A program made the translations under genes and the position numbers. A stretch of DNA of 64,000 nucleotides. Origin: Hyphomicrobium sp. MC1 (GTDB lineage Bacteria; Pseudomonadota; Alphaproteobacteria; Rhizobiales; Hyphomicrobiaceae). This document shows, in pieces, positions 49,564 to 59,377 of this stretch (the first letter of the stretch is position 1; the number at the start of each line of letters is the position of its first letter). The DNA lies in the NCBI RefSeq assembly GCF_000253295.1, contig NC_015717.1, positions 2,294,001 through 2,358,000 of the forward strand, read 5' to 3'. The notes beneath the pieces are model-generated. The model was not told the origin of the DNA and made no database searches. It saw only the letters and a list, made by a program, of their open reading frames with translations.

Positions 49564-50337
49564 TCATCCGCCCACGCTCCGCGGCTCCCATGCAATGATC
49601 GAGATGGGGAAGTGGAACCGGATGCCGGTCGGGCTGTGCCAGGCTGCAACGCCAATACGATCCTCGCCGGACGCGATGTCTGCATCGAATATCGTGGTAA
49701 GTGCAGGCATATCGGATGCTTCAGCCAATGTTTCAAGCTGGGCTTCGAGACGGTAAGCATCAATGATGACTTCGCCGAGCCCAGCTTCTCTGCCGATTTC
49801 ACGGAGTTGATCCAAGGTCAATGCACTTGCGTGAGAGGGATCACGCAGCCGCTCCATTTCGTCGTAGGCAAACTGCGTTTCTGGTGAAGGTGTCGCGTCG
49901 ATGACAATGATGCGTCCGTTGGGACGGCATACGCGCTTCATTTCCGCGAGCGCGGCAGCAGGTTCGGGCATGTGATGAAAGCTGTAACGCGTCGTCACTC
50001 GATCAAAGCTGCCTGTCTCGAAGGGCAGTGCAACCGCATCACCGATATGCCATTCCAGATTTTGCAGCCCGGCCTTCCCCTGCCGCGCCCGCGCCTGCTC
50101 GATCATGGCGGCCGTTATGTCGATGCCGGTCACGGTGCGCACATGGGGTGCCAAGGCGCAGGCAAGAATGCCCGGGCCGCAAGCGACGTCGAGAACGTCC
50201 AATTCCGACTTCAAGGCACAAGCCTCAAGCGTACGCGTCATCGCTCCGCTCTCGGCGTGAATGGGAAGTTCAGAAAACGGCTTCGCCCAGCGGGTGAACT
50301 GGTCGACGATACGTTGGTTATGGCTGGCGATGCTCAT
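49564..50337 (-). CDS. SAM-dependent methyltransferase, class I
   Basis: A 257-residue methyltransferase of the UbiE/MenG-like type. Motif I is DVLDVACGPGILACALAPHV, then TGIDITAAMIEQARARQGKA, FETGSFDRVTTRYSFHHMPE and LAEMKRVCRPNGRIIVIDAT. The substrate is not evident. GAGAGGAT is before the ATG at 50337. It is divergent from the AraC-type regulator (86-base gap), which may control it. Confidence 0.87.
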   Translation of the reverse strand: MSIASHNQRIVDQFTRWAKPFSELPIHAESGAMTRTLEACALKSELDVLDVACGPGILACALAPHVRTVTGIDITAAMIEQARARQGKAGLQNLEWHIGDAVALPFETGSFDRVTTRYSFHHMPEPAAALAEMKRVCRPNGRIIVIDATPSPETQFAYDEMERLRDPSHASALTLDQLREIGREAGLGEVIIDAYRLEAQLETLAEASDMPALTTIFDADIASGEDRIGVAAWHSPTGIRFHFPISIIAWEPRSVGG

Positions 50338-50423
50338 ATCATCCTCTCTGTTCGAACAGGATGATAGCCAGAAGCGATCTGACCGGCTAACGATCACCGG
50401 CCAGATAAGAGCGAAAATCGGCC

Positions 50424-51233
50424 ATGCAGACTCTCAATGCCCTTGAAACCCGAAACGCCCTTCACGCTTACGGTCTCGACAGTCCGTCCGGCGTCGGCTT
50501 TGCTTTCGTCGATGCGGCGCGCGACGTTCTCTACGATTGGCACGCACACGACTATCATCAATTAATCTACGCGACGGGCGGTCCTGCGCAGATTGAGACG
50601 GGGCGCGGGCGTCATATCCTTCCGCAAGGCCGCGCGGCATGGATTCCCGCAGAAACCCTGCATCGCTCCATGGTTACGGGTGGCGTTGCCTCCCTGTATT
50701 TTTCGCCGGATGCCATCGAAGACGAGACGCGGCATGTGCGAATTTTGATCGGGAGCCGCTTGATGCAGGGAATGATCTTGCATGCGGTTCGTTGGCCGCT
50801 CGGCGCCAGCGAGAGCGATCCGCTGGCTGACAGCTTCTTACGCACATTAGCGCTGCTGTGCGGTGAATGGCTGGAAAGCGAACTTCCGTTGTTCTTGCCC
50901 AGCGCTCAACATCCATCTATCCGCCGCGCTATGGACTATGCCTTGGCTGATCTCAGCACTGTTTCGCTATCGAAGGCCGTAGCAATCGCCGCGCAGTCGG
51001 AACGCACTTTTCGTCGATCGTTCGCGCGAGAAACCGGCATGACTTGGCAAGCTTGGCTTGCGCAGGCGCGAATTCAGATGGCCATGGGGCTTTTGATTCG
51101 CGGACGACGGGTGAGCGATGTCGCGATCGAAGTCGGTTATTCGTCGCTGAGCGCATTTGCAAAGGCGTTTGGGCAAATTGCTGGCGAAGGGCCTGCTCAG
51201 TTTCGCCAACGTTACCTTGAGAAGGCCCATTAA
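50424..51233 (+). CDS. AraC-family transcriptional regulator
   Basis: A 269-residue regulator. The N-terminal cupin binds an effector (YDWHAHDYHQLIYATGGPAQ, LPQGRAAWIPAETLHRSMVT). The C-terminal double HTH reads LSKAVAIAAQSERTFRRSFA, then MAMGLLIRGRRVSDVAIEVG and FAKAFGQIAGEGPAQFRQRY. It is divergent from the methyltransferase gene, the usual layout of a local regulator and its target. Confidence 0.92.
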   Translation: MQTLNALETRNALHAYGLDSPSGVGFAFVDAARDVLYDWHAHDYHQLIYATGGPAQIETGRGRHILPQGRAAWIPAETLHRSMVTGGVASLYFSPDAIEDETRHVRILIGSRLMQGMILHAVRWPLGASESDPLADSFLRTLALLCGEWLESELPLFLPSAQHPSIRRAMDYALADLSTVSLSKAVAIAAQSERTFRRSFARETGMTWQAWLAQARIQMAMGLLIRGRRVSDVAIEVGYSSLSAFAKAFGQIAGEGPAQFRQRYLEKAH

Positions 51234-51461
51234 GTTCCCGGATGCAGAAGAAGGAACCCCTGCAACGGCTCATATGAGACTTTATTCCGGATGATTACGG
51301 ATTGTTCGCGCTGAGCACTCCAAGCCGCAGGATGGGTGGCAAATGCGGCACGCTTTCCAATTTTCTTTCCGTATAACCCGGCATGCGTCAGCCCGGTTCT
51401 GTCGCCGAGAGCAAAGCTCATCTAGTTTCGTGAACGGGATAAACTAATTTTGGAGGGGCAA

Positions 51462-51767
51462 ATGCGTTCTTTGAAACTCGGCTTGGCCGCCGCGGTGGCC
51501 TTCAGCGCACTTTCGGCAACAGCCCAGGCTGGTAATTGCGTCAAGGTCGGAGCGGTCGGCGAAGCTATGACTCACGATATCGCCTACCTCTTCTCGACGC
51601 ACGGGCTTGCAAATGTCATCTATGGGCAAGGCCGCGTGGGCAAGGGCCCGGTCCACACGAAATGCGATGATGGCTCTGGCATGACGACATGTCATTCCTC
51701 GCAGATCGCATGCAAAGTGACGACGCCCAAAGCCTGCTTAGGCGCTTGGCTGTGCTCACCGCTGTGA
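51462..51767 (+). CDS. Small exported cysteine-containing protein
   Basis: A 101-residue protein with a signal peptide (LGLAAAVAFSALSATAQAG) and a mature part with six cysteines (NCVKVGAVGEAMTHDIAYLF, VHTKCDDGSGMTTCHSSQIA, CKVTTPKACLGAWLCSPL). Function unknown. GGAGGGG precedes the ATG at 51462 by five bases. Confidence 0.75.
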   Translation: MRSLKLGLAAAVAFSALSATAQAGNCVKVGAVGEAMTHDIAYLFSTHGLANVIYGQGRVGKGPVHTKCDDGSGMTTCHSSQIACKVTTPKACLGAWLCSPL

Positions 51768-52102
51768 CGCCGCTGCTCAGCGCAAACGAAGAATAGCGTG
51801 GCATTGGAAGACGGAGTCGATCCGTTTTAGGGATGCTTCGTCGACTGGGTCGAAAGATGGTTGCAGGCCAGCGATGACGTTCATCGCGTTGGGCCTCACT
51901 GTTTTCGACCCAGAGCGACGCTTGGTTATTTCGCCGGGCGGGATTGCTCATTCGTTATCGGACGTGCTGCTGGGCGATTTCGAGGAATTGACGATCAGCG
52001 AGATAGCCGGACAGCTGAGCGAGCCACCGGCAATCACCAAAAAGCTGACTGTAACCGGTTGAATTGCTGTTTGGCAGGAGCTGAGACGCGGACGATGTGC
52101 GT
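51768..52102. other. Intergenic region with one doubtful small ORF
   Basis: About 335 bases at the convergent end of the exported-protein gene and the MFS gene. An open frame 51874-52062 (62 residues, starting MTFIALGLTVFDPERRLVIS) is possible but has no ribosome-binding site and no recognised family, so it is not annotated as a gene. No terminator hairpin with a T-run is visible. Confidence 0.45.
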
Positions 52103-53317
52103 TTAGCTTTTTGTCGCCCGAGCCGCAACCAAAAGCCCTGCGAGCGCCACGATCGCAAAGAATGCTCCCGCCAGGAACGTCGCTTGTGGCCCAACGCCCT
52201 CCCATAGCCCTCCGGCAAGCACGCTGGCAGCGAGAAGGGCGATGCCGGTCGTGAGGTTGAACATCCCGTAAGCCGTACCACGCAGTTCTGGTGGCGCGGT
52301 GTCGGCGACCAACGTCGCCAGCAATCCCTGAGTCACACCCATATGCAGGCCCCACAGTGCAATCCCAAGCGCTGCCGTAGCGATCGTAGAGGAAAACGCC
52401 AGCACTCCATCGGCCAGAATGAGCAGACCCAGCCCCGCGATGAGGATGGTCTCGCGATCAAACCGGTCTGACAGCACGCCAGCCGGATAGGCGGCAAGCG
52501 CGTAGACGACATTCATCAGCACAAGCACACCAGGAACCAGCGCAATGGGCAGCCCCACGGCCTGGGCTTTGAGAATGAGAAACGCCTCGCTGAATCGTGC
52601 GAGAGTGAACGCCGTCGCAATCGCTACAACTCGCCAAAAAGCAGGTCCGAGGCGTGCGATTTCCGCACGGCTTAAAGGGGATTTGACGACACGCACATCG
52701 GCCGGGCGCTTAGGCTCATGTACGGCGAAGAGAATGAGTCCCAGAGCGAGAAATGCCGGAAGGACAGCCACCCAGAACACGGTCGTGAATCTGTCGGCGG
52801 TGAGCCACATAAAGGCAATAGCAATAGCCGGACCGATAAATGCCCCGACCGTATCGAGGGATTGGCGCAAACCGAAGCTCGCGCCACGCAACTCCGGCGG
52901 TGCAAGATCGGCGACGAGCGCATCACGCGGCGCACCCCGGATGCCTTTGCCGACGCGGTCGATGAAGCGCGCGACAACGAGCCATCCGACGTCTGGCGCC
53001 AGAGGAAAGATCGGCTTGGTCAAGGCGGCCAGGCCGTAACCCAGTGCGGCCAATTCCTTGCGTCGGCCGAGCCAGTCGGACAGAGCGCCCGAGAAGATCT
53101 TGGTGATCGCAGCTGTCGCTTCAGCGATACCCTCGATTACGCCGACCGTCAGCGTGGAAGCGCCGAGCACGGTAACCAGATAGATCGGCAGCAATGCGTG
53201 GATCATCTCCGACGAGATGTCCATCAGCATGGAGACAAAGCCTAGAGCCCAAATGCTGGCTGGAATCTCTTTGAGGCGCGAGGCTATGGCTGCCATTTCA
53301 GATGTGTCGGCTTTCAT
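52103..53317 (-). CDS. MFS transporter
   Basis: A 404-residue, twelve-helix major facilitator. The first half has PASIWALGFVSMLMDISSEM, FIDRVGKGIRGAPRDALVAD and SFGLRQSLDTVGAFIGPAIA; the GKGxRGxPRDAL motif marks a common bacterial subfamily of uncertain substrate. The central loop is long (FAVHEPKRPADVRVVKSPLS). The second half ends in GMFNLTTGIALLAASVLAGG. No efflux partner or regulator is adjacent. Confidence 0.88.
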   Translation of the reverse strand: MKADTSEMAAIASRLKEIPASIWALGFVSMLMDISSEMIHALLPIYLVTVLGASTLTVGVIEGIAEATAAITKIFSGALSDWLGRRKELAALGYGLAALTKPIFPLAPDVGWLVVARFIDRVGKGIRGAPRDALVADLAPPELRGASFGLRQSLDTVGAFIGPAIAIAFMWLTADRFTTVFWVAVLPAFLALGLILFAVHEPKRPADVRVVKSPLSRAEIARLGPAFWRVVAIATAFTLARFSEAFLILKAQAVGLPIALVPGVLVLMNVVYALAAYPAGVLSDRFDRETILIAGLGLLILADGVLAFSSTIATAALGIALWGLHMGVTQGLLATLVADTAPPELRGTAYGMFNLTTGIALLAASVLAGGLWEGVGPQATFLAGAFFAIVALAGLLVAARATKS

Positions 53318-53628
53318 TGTGCGCGAAGTCGCGCTGGCAATTTACCCTGAGGGTTGGCTACGAAACGAGCGCTGCATTCTCGAAGCTGTTCCATCGGCTC
53401 TAAGGCTTGTCGCCCCGCCGCTATCGCGCAATGCGGCGTAAGACCGACAGCTAAAGCTAAATGGGTGCAACGGCGGTATGAGGTCCGCAACTGTACGAAA
53501 GCGGTCGTCGGCGCGGGCTGAAATGCATCCGCTTCGTCGGATAAAGAAGGTTGAATGACATTCCCGCTTTTCTCGGCGGGACAAAAGCCGAATAAAATTC
53601 AGTGAATTCAATGCGCTTTTTTCCGCAC
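53318..53628. other. Intergenic region between the MFS gene and tRNA-Glu
   Basis: A 311-base gap upstream of the MFS gene. Small frames on both strands are shadows without ribosome-binding sites. It should contain the MFS promoter, and its left part may hold the trailer of the tRNA. Nothing else is recognisable. Confidence 0.5.
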
Positions 53629-53703
53629 TGGCGCTCCCTACGGGAGTCGAACCCGTCTTTTCAGATTGAAAATCTGACGTCCTAACCGATAGACGAAGGG
53701 AGC
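53629..53703 (-). tRNA. tRNA-Glu (anticodon TTC)
   Basis: The minus strand folds with acceptor GCTCCCT/AGGGAGC, D-arm GTCT...GGAC, anticodon stem TCAGA/TCTGA with loop TTTTCAA and T-loop TTCGACT. CCA is encoded. Anticodon TTC reads GAA/GAG. Confidence 0.95.
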
Positions 53704-53815
53704 GTCCGTCGGCAACAAGGGGCACCGTATAAGCGGCTTTGGGCGCCTTTGGCAAGCCGCCGTCGCCCCTATTTCCTGCGACAGGATGGGCCATCTCAAA
53801 AAGGGGCGCAAATTC

Positions 53816-55648
53816 CTACTGGCGGCGGGGATCGGCAGCGTCTTCGATCTGCATTTCAATGCGTTCGCGGCCGCCCCAGGTGTCCTTGCGCAGGTGGCCT
53901 GCGACATGGAGGGGCATCCCGCTTGCCGACAGCAGAAGGTCGCCCAGCGGCTGGCCTACGGCGCGGAATGCGACGCCGTCGACGCGCGAACCGTCGCCGC
54001 CTTCGAGAATGACGCGGACGTGTGCGTCGGCGATGATCTTGCCGAATTTCACGCGGTGCGCGGGAAGCGCGAAGCGGGCTTCGGAATTGCCCTGACCGAA
54101 GGGGCTCACGCGTTCGATCAGGTCCATCAAATCGGACGTAGCGCCCGACGCGACGAGCGAAGCGTCGATATCGAGATGCGCGATGTCGCCCACACCTTGT
54201 GCTGCCGCGCCGAGGTGGCTTTGCAGAAAGGCTTCGAGCGGCGCAAGGCTGTCGCGGCTGACCGTCAGACCGGCCGCCATGGCGTGTCCACCGCCCTTCG
54301 CCAGATGGCCTGCGGTCACAGCGGCACGCACGGCAGCGCCGAGATCTATGCCGGGAACCGAGCGTAGCGAGCCGGTGCCCATCGCTGTTGCATCCCAGGC
54401 TATGACGCAGGCCGGACGACGAAAGCGTTCGACCAGACGGCTCGCGACAAGTCCGACCACGCCCTTGTGCCAAGCATCAGAACCGACAACAAGGATCGCG
54501 CGATCGGGGTTATCCGTCACCTGCCGGTCGGCGATCGCCATCGCCTCTTCGAGCACGGCCGTCTCGATATCCTTGCGTTCCTTGTTGAGCCGATGAAGCG
54601 TTTCGGCGATGCGTTGCGCTTCCGTTGGATCGGACGATGAGAGCAGCGTCGCGCCAAGTGCGGCATTACCGATGCGTCCGCCTGCGTTGATGCGCGGTCC
54701 GAGGATGAATCCCAAGTGGTAGGGCGTCGGCGCGACGGAGAGACCGGCGGCGTCGGAAAGCGCGGTCAAGCCGACGTTCTCGCGCGCCCGCATGACCGCG
54801 AGGCCCTTTTTCACATACGCGCGATTGAGGCCGACGAGCGGCACCACGTCGGCGACGGTCGCCAGCGCGACCATATCGAGAAGCGCCAGCAGATCGGGCT
54901 CGCGTGCCCCGCTGTAATGGCCGCGGCGGCGGAGTTCGCGCGTTGTCGCGACGAGAACGAGAAAGACGACACCCGCGGCGCAGAGCATCCCCTGCCCTGA
55001 AATGTCGTCCTGACGGTTCGGATTGACCAGCGCCGTCACGTCCGGCAGGCGCTCGTCAGCCTGGTGGTGGTCGATGACGACGACATCGGCGCCGAGTTTG
55101 CGCGCGGCGGCGAGCGGCTCATAGCTGGTCGTACCGCAGTCGACCGTGACGATGAGCTTTGCACCTTCGTTGACGAGGCCTTCAATAGCGGCGACGTTCG
55201 GACCATAGCCTTCGAACAATCGGTCCGGAATGTAGATGCGCGCGGGCGTATCGTGGAATTCGAGAAAGCGTTTCATCAGCGCCGACGAGCAAGCGCCGTC
55301 TACGTCGTAGTCACCGAAGATCGCGACGTTCTGTTTGCCCTGCACGGCGTCGGCAAGGCGCGCGGCAGCTTTGTCCATGTCGCGCAGCGTGCTCGGATCA
55401 GGCATCAGCGCTTTCAGCGTCGGATCGAGGAACGTCGGCACCGCGTCCAAGCCGACGCCGCGCGCGGCGAGTACGCGTCCGATCAGATCGGGCAAGCCGT
55501 GGCGCTGGCTGATCGCGGTTGCGATTTGCTTCTGATGCTCAGGAAGACGCTCACGCCACGCAAAACCGCGGGCGCTTTTGGTCACTCCGAGAAACGAACG
55601 CTCGGCAGTGCCGGCGTCCTGTTCAACTGTCGCGAGATTTGGGCGCAA
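53816..55648 (-). CDS. recJ: Single-stranded-DNA exonuclease RecJ
   Basis: A 610-residue 5'-3' exonuclease of the DHH phosphoesterase family, used in recombination, mismatch repair and base-excision repair. The DHH domain shows NVAIFGDYDVDGACSSALMK, VTVDCGTTS and VVIDHHQADERL; DHHA1 shows AKGGGHAMAAGLTVSRDSLA. The N-terminal GFAWRERLPEHQKQIATAIS and the C-terminal OB domain (VRVILEGGDGSRVDGVAFRA) are intact. The start is TTG at 55648 with GGGGAAA upstream; a GTG 21 codons later is less likely. Confidence 0.95.
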   Translation of the reverse strand: MRPNLATVEQDAGTAERSFLGVTKSARGFAWRERLPEHQKQIATAISQRHGLPDLIGRVLAARGVGLDAVPTFLDPTLKALMPDPSTLRDMDKAAARLADAVQGKQNVAIFGDYDVDGACSSALMKRFLEFHDTPARIYIPDRLFEGYGPNVAAIEGLVNEGAKLIVTVDCGTTSYEPLAAARKLGADVVVIDHHQADERLPDVTALVNPNRQDDISGQGMLCAAGVVFLVLVATTRELRRRGHYSGAREPDLLALLDMVALATVADVVPLVGLNRAYVKKGLAVMRARENVGLTALSDAAGLSVAPTPYHLGFILGPRINAGGRIGNAALGATLLSSSDPTEAQRIAETLHRLNKERKDIETAVLEEAMAIADRQVTDNPDRAILVVGSDAWHKGVVGLVASRLVERFRRPACVIAWDATAMGTGSLRSVPGIDLGAAVRAAVTAGHLAKGGGHAMAAGLTVSRDSLAPLEAFLQSHLGAAAQGVGDIAHLDIDASLVASGATSDLMDLIERVSPFGQGNSEARFALPAHRVKFGKIIADAHVRVILEGGDGSRVDGVAFRAVGQPLGDLLLSASGMPLHVAGHLRKDTWGGRERIEMQIEDAADPRRQ

Positions 55649-55720
55649 TCGTTTCCCCGCCGTTTCGTATGATCGGCCTCAATCGCCTCAGGTTGTAGGT
55701 CGATTCGGGCCGTGAGGCGG

Positions 55721-55770
55721 CATCCGCTCGCGTTGTCTCCACAAGGAGATATGAGTCCGGCGAGCGGATG
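55721..55770. repeat. Inverted repeat between recJ and glpX
   Basis: CATCCGCTCG (55721-55730) and CGAGCGGATG (55761-55770) are perfect inverted arms 30 bases apart. They lie in the gap between two minus-strand genes, ten bases from the glpX stop. A terminator is possible but there is no T-tract. Confidence 0.4.
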
Positions 55771-55780
55771 GCCTGCGAGA

Positions 55781-56782
55781 TCAGACGAAACGCGAGCCGA
55801 CGTTGCGCACCCGCGACTTGATGCGGCGGACGGTGCCCGTCTTCGAGCGCATGACGACGGTTTCCGTTTCCGCGAAGTCGCCGCGAATGTGCACGCCCTT
55901 CAGCAACGAACCGTCAGTGACGCCGGTTGCGGAAAAGACGACGTCGGCGGAAGCCATATCTTCGAGACAGAACTTCCGCTTGATGTCGGAAATGCCCATC
56001 TTCTCGGCGCGAATGCGCTCTTCGTCTTTCATCGGCATCAGACGGCCCTGGATCTGGCCACCGATGCAGCGGAGAGCTGCCGCCGCGAGGACACCTTCCG
56101 GCGCGCCACCCGACCCCATGTAAATGTCGATGCCGGTTTCCTTCGGGTCCGTCGTCCAGATGACGCCCGCGATGTCGCCGTCGGGAATGAGCTGCACGCC
56201 GGCACCGGCTTCGCGGACGGCGCGGATCAGGTCGGCGTGGCGCGGACGGTCGAGAATGCAAGCCATGATCTCATGGATCGGCACGCCTTTCGCCTTGGCA
56301 AGGGCGTTGAGATTGTCAGCAGGCGTTGCATCAAGATCGACGACGCCGTTCGGGTAACCCGGACCAACTGCAATCTTGTTCATGTACATATCAGGGGCGT
56401 GCAGCAGGCCACCCTTCTCCGAGATTGCGAGCACGGCAAGGGCGTTCGGCATCGCCTTGGCGCAGATCGTCGTGCCTTCGAGAGGATCGACTGCGATATC
56501 GACTTCCGGGCCTTCGCCGGTGCCGACCTTCTCACCGATGTACAGCATCGGCGCTTCGTCCATCTCGCCTTCGCCGATGACGACCGTGCCGCGGATTTCG
56601 ACGCGGCCGAGTTCACGGCGCATGGCGTCAACCGCAGCCTTGTCGGCAGCTTTCTCGTTGCCGCGTCCGACCAGATGAGCGGCGGCAATGGCGGCAGCTT
56701 CCGTCACGCGCGCCAGTTCGAGCACCAAAATTCGATCGAGACCCGGCCCGTGCGTGCCGTTTGCTTGTTCAGCCCTGCTCAT
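55781..56782 (-). CDS. glpX: Fructose-1,6-bisphosphatase class II
   Basis: A 333-residue GlpX-type phosphatase of gluconeogenesis and the Calvin or ribulose-monophosphate-related pathways; metal-dependent, cytoplasmic. Landmarks are RGTVVIGEGEMDEAPMLYIG, VDIAVDPLEGTTICAKAMPN and YMGSGGAPEGVLAAAALRCI. It is followed in the same direction by recJ and preceded by hom, a gene order I associate with Hyphomicrobiales. Confidence 0.94.
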   Translation of the reverse strand: MSRAEQANGTHGPGLDRILVLELARVTEAAAIAAAHLVGRGNEKAADKAAVDAMRRELGRVEIRGTVVIGEGEMDEAPMLYIGEKVGTGEGPEVDIAVDPLEGTTICAKAMPNALAVLAISEKGGLLHAPDMYMNKIAVGPGYPNGVVDLDATPADNLNALAKAKGVPIHEIMACILDRPRHADLIRAVREAGAGVQLIPDGDIAGVIWTTDPKETGIDIYMGSGGAPEGVLAAAALRCIGGQIQGRLMPMKDEERIRAEKMGISDIKRKFCLEDMASADVVFSATGVTDGSLLKGVHIRGDFAETETVVMRSKTGTVRRIKSRVRNVGSRFV

Positions 56783-56816
56783 GATCCATGTCCTTCCGCG
56801 GTGCCCAAGGTTTCGT

Positions 56817-58142
56817 TCAAAGCTCTTCGATGCGTATCATTTGCGGGCGCTCGGTGACGATGCCATCTTTCTCGATGGTTTCGAGAGCCTTACGCACGGC
56901 CTGTTCGGTGGTTTCGTGCGTGATGATGATAACCGGCTGGTCCTTGTTCGTCGGCGCGCGACCGCCGATGCGCGGCGCGTGCAGCGTCTGCGGCCGGTGC
57001 TGGACGATACTTTCCAGCGAAATTTGCTGATCGCCCATGCTTTTCGCGACAGCGGCCATGGCGCCGGGCTTATCGTAAAGCGCCAGACGCACGTAATAAG
57101 AGCCGTAATGCTGATCGAGCTTGGCGCGCTTGTGCGCCTTGAGCTTGGCGGTCGGTGTTACGAACGGCGGAACGATCAGGCCGCGCGCAATATCGAGAAT
57201 ATCGCCGGCGACGGCCGACGCGGTCGGCTTCGCGCCCGCGCCCGGTCCGACGAGCAGAATGTTGCCGGAGAAATCGCCGTCGATCGCGACGGCGTTCGTC
57301 ACACCGGAAACTTCGGCGATGGCGGAATCCTTGTAGACCAGCGCGGGCGAAACGCGTGCCTCGATGCCGGTCTCCGTTTCCGTCGCAACGCCCAGCAGCT
57401 TGATGCGATAGCCGAGGCTGTCGCTGGCCTCGATGTCGGCCTGGGTGATCGATTGAATGCCTTCGACGTGGATCTGTTCGAAGGCGACGCGGGTGCCGAA
57501 GGCGAGGCTCGTCAGCAGCGCAAGCTTATGCGCGGCATCGAAGCCACCAATGTCGAATGTCGGATCGGCTTCGGCGTAGCCCAGTTCCTGCGCTTCCTTC
57601 AGCACGTCGTCGAAGGCGCGGTTCTCCGACTGCATCTTGGAGAGGATGTAATTGCAGGTGCCGTTCAGAATGCCGTAAACGCGCCTGACGCGGTTGGCGC
57701 CCAGCGCTTCGCGTAGCGTTTTGATGACGGGAATGCCGCCCGCGACGGCGGCCTCGAAGTTCAGCGCGACGCCGTTCTTCTCGGCCAAGCGTGCCAGCTC
57801 GACGCCGTGCTTTGCGAGCAGCGCCTTATTCGCGGTGACGACGTGCTTCTTGGCGTTGAGTGCTGCCTCGACAGCCGCCTTGGCGATGCCGTCCTCGCCG
57901 CCGATCAACTCGACGAACACAGTGTTCGACGGGTGCACCGCGAGCGCGACCGGATCATCGAACCATTCGACATTGTCGACGGCGATGCCGCGCTCTTTCT
58001 TGCGGTTGCGGGCCGAAATGCCGGTGACGCGGATCTCGCGACCGACGATGTTTGCGAAATGCGGACCGTTCGCCTGCAGCAGTCCAAGCAAACCGCCGCC
58101 AACCGTGCCTAGTCCGGCAATACCAAGGGTGAGAGGTTCCAT
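56817..58142 (-). CDS. hom: Homoserine dehydrogenase
   Basis: A 441-residue enzyme reducing aspartate semialdehyde to homoserine, the branch point to methionine and threonine. The NAD(P) fold is LTLGIAGLGTVGGGLLGLLQ; catalytic-domain motifs are AAVAGGIPVIKTLREALGAN, RVYGILNGTCNYILSKM and EADPTFDIGGFDAAHKLALL. A C-terminal ACT domain (YYVRLALYDKPGAMAAVAKS) suggests feedback inhibition. It starts eight bases before the aminotransferase stop is reached (gap 58142-58151), so both are co-transcribed. Confidence 0.95.
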   Translation of the reverse strand: MEPLTLGIAGLGTVGGGLLGLLQANGPHFANIVGREIRVTGISARNRKKERGIAVDNVEWFDDPVALAVHPSNTVFVELIGGEDGIAKAAVEAALNAKKHVVTANKALLAKHGVELARLAEKNGVALNFEAAVAGGIPVIKTLREALGANRVRRVYGILNGTCNYILSKMQSENRAFDDVLKEAQELGYAEADPTFDIGGFDAAHKLALLTSLAFGTRVAFEQIHVEGIQSITQADIEASDSLGYRIKLLGVATETETGIEARVSPALVYKDSAIAEVSGVTNAVAIDGDFSGNILLVGPGAGAKPTASAVAGDILDIARGLIVPPFVTPTAKLKAHKRAKLDQHYGSYYVRLALYDKPGAMAAVAKSMGDQQISLESIVQHRPQTLHAPRIGGRAPTNKDQPVIIITHETTEQAVRKALETIEKDGIVTERPQMIRIEEL

Positions 58143-58150
58143 GTCGTCGA

Positions 58151-59377
58151 TTATCGGATTGCGGACTGCTGTGGGCGGGACATATCGGCCGACGCTTCTG
58201 CCGGCTCGGAGAAAAGCTTCTTGATCGAACGGGCAGCCTGGCGAATGCGCTGCTCGTTTTCGACCAGCGCGATGCGAATGAAGCCCTCGCCGTATTCGCC
58301 GAAGCCGACCCCCGGCGAGACGGCGACGTCGGCCTTCTCGATCAACATCTTGGCGAACTCGACGGAGCCCATGTGGCGGTACCGCTCCGGTACAGGCGCC
58401 CAGGCGAACATCGTTGCGGGCGGCGGCGGCACGGGAAACCCTGCTTTTGCGAAGCTATCAACGAGTACGTCGCGGCGACTCTTATACATGGCGCGGATTT
58501 CGTCGACGCAATCCTGCGGGCCGTTGAGTGCTGCGGCGGCGGCGACCTGGATCGGCGTGAAGGCACCATAGTCGAGATAGGATTTCACGCGCGCAAGCGC
58601 ACCGATCAGCCTTTCGTTGCCGACAGCAAAGCCCATGCGCCAGCCGGGCATGTTGTAGGTCTTCGACAGCGACGTGAACTCAACAGTGATGTCCTTCGCG
58701 CCGGGAACCTGCAGCACGGACGGCGGCGGGTTGTCATCGTAATAAAGCTCGGCATAGGCGATGTCGGACAGAATGATGATGTCGAGCTTCTTCGCCAGCG
58801 CCACGGCTTCCTTGTAGAAGTCGAGGCTGACCGTCATGGCCGTCGGGTTCGACGGATACGACATGACGACGGCGAGGGGCTTCGGAATCGAGTGCTTTAC
58901 CGCGTGTTCCATCGCGCGCAGAAAATCCTCGCCGTTCGATGCCGGCAGATGGCGGATAGCGGCGCCCGCGATGATGAAACCGAACGAGTGGATCGGATAG
59001 GTCGGGTTCGGCACGAGCACGATGTCGCCCGGTGCAGCAATCGCCTGTGCGATGTTGGCGAAGCCTTCCTTCGAGCCGAGCGTCGCGACGATCTCGGTCT
59101 CAGGATCGAGCTTCACGCCGAAGCGGCGCTCGTAATAAGCAGCTTGAGCCTTGCGCAGCCCCGGAATGCCCTTCGAGGCCGAATAGCGATGCGTCCGCGG
59201 CTTGTTGATCGTCTCGATGAGCTTATCGACGATATGCTTCGGCGTCGGCATATCGGGATTGCCCATGCCGAGGTCGATAATATCCGCGCCGCGTGCTCGG
59301 GCAGCCGCCTTCAAACGGTTGACTTCCGCGAAAACGTACGGTGGCAGGCGCTTGATGCGGTGAAACTCTTCGCTCAA
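58151..59377 (-). CDS. Class I/II aminotransferase, AlaC-like
   Basis: A 408-residue PLP aminotransferase. Landmarks: RIKRLPPYVFAEVNRLKAAA, IIDLGMGNPDMPTPKHIVDK, TLGSKEGFANIAQAIAAPGD, MSYPSNPTAMTVSLDFYKEA and the cofactor lysine in VEFTSLSKTYNMPGWRMGFA. It belongs to the AlaC/DapL-like group transaminating alanine or related acids. Its coupling to hom suggests amino-acid supply in the aspartate family; the exact substrate is unproven. Confidence 0.9.
   Translation of the reverse strand: MSEEFHRIKRLPPYVFAEVNRLKAAARARGADIIDLGMGNPDMPTPKHIVDKLIETINKPRTHRYSASKGIPGLRKAQAAYYERRFGVKLDPETEIVATLGSKEGFANIAQAIAAPGDIVLVPNPTYPIHSFGFIIAGAAIRHLPASNGEDFLRAMEHAVKHSIPKPLAVVMSYPSNPTAMTVSLDFYKEAVALAKKLDIIILSDIAYAELYYDDNPPPSVLQVPGAKDITVEFTSLSKTYNMPGWRMGFAVGNERLIGALARVKSYLDYGAFTPIQVAAAAALNGPQDCVDEIRAMYKSRRDVLVDSFAKAGFPVPPPPATMFAWAPVPERYRHMGSVEFAKMLIEKADVAVSPGVGFGEYGEGFIRIALVENEQRIRQAARSIKKLFSEPAEASADMSRPQQSAIR

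Noticed and set aside
51874..52062. 62-residue plus-strand ORF between two genes
   Set aside because: No clear ribosome-binding site or family; mentioned in the gap entry only.
55712..56857. 381-residue plus-strand ORF opposite glpX
   Set aside because: Antisense to a well-supported gene; the sequence is low-information (Arg, His, Asp) and has no motif.
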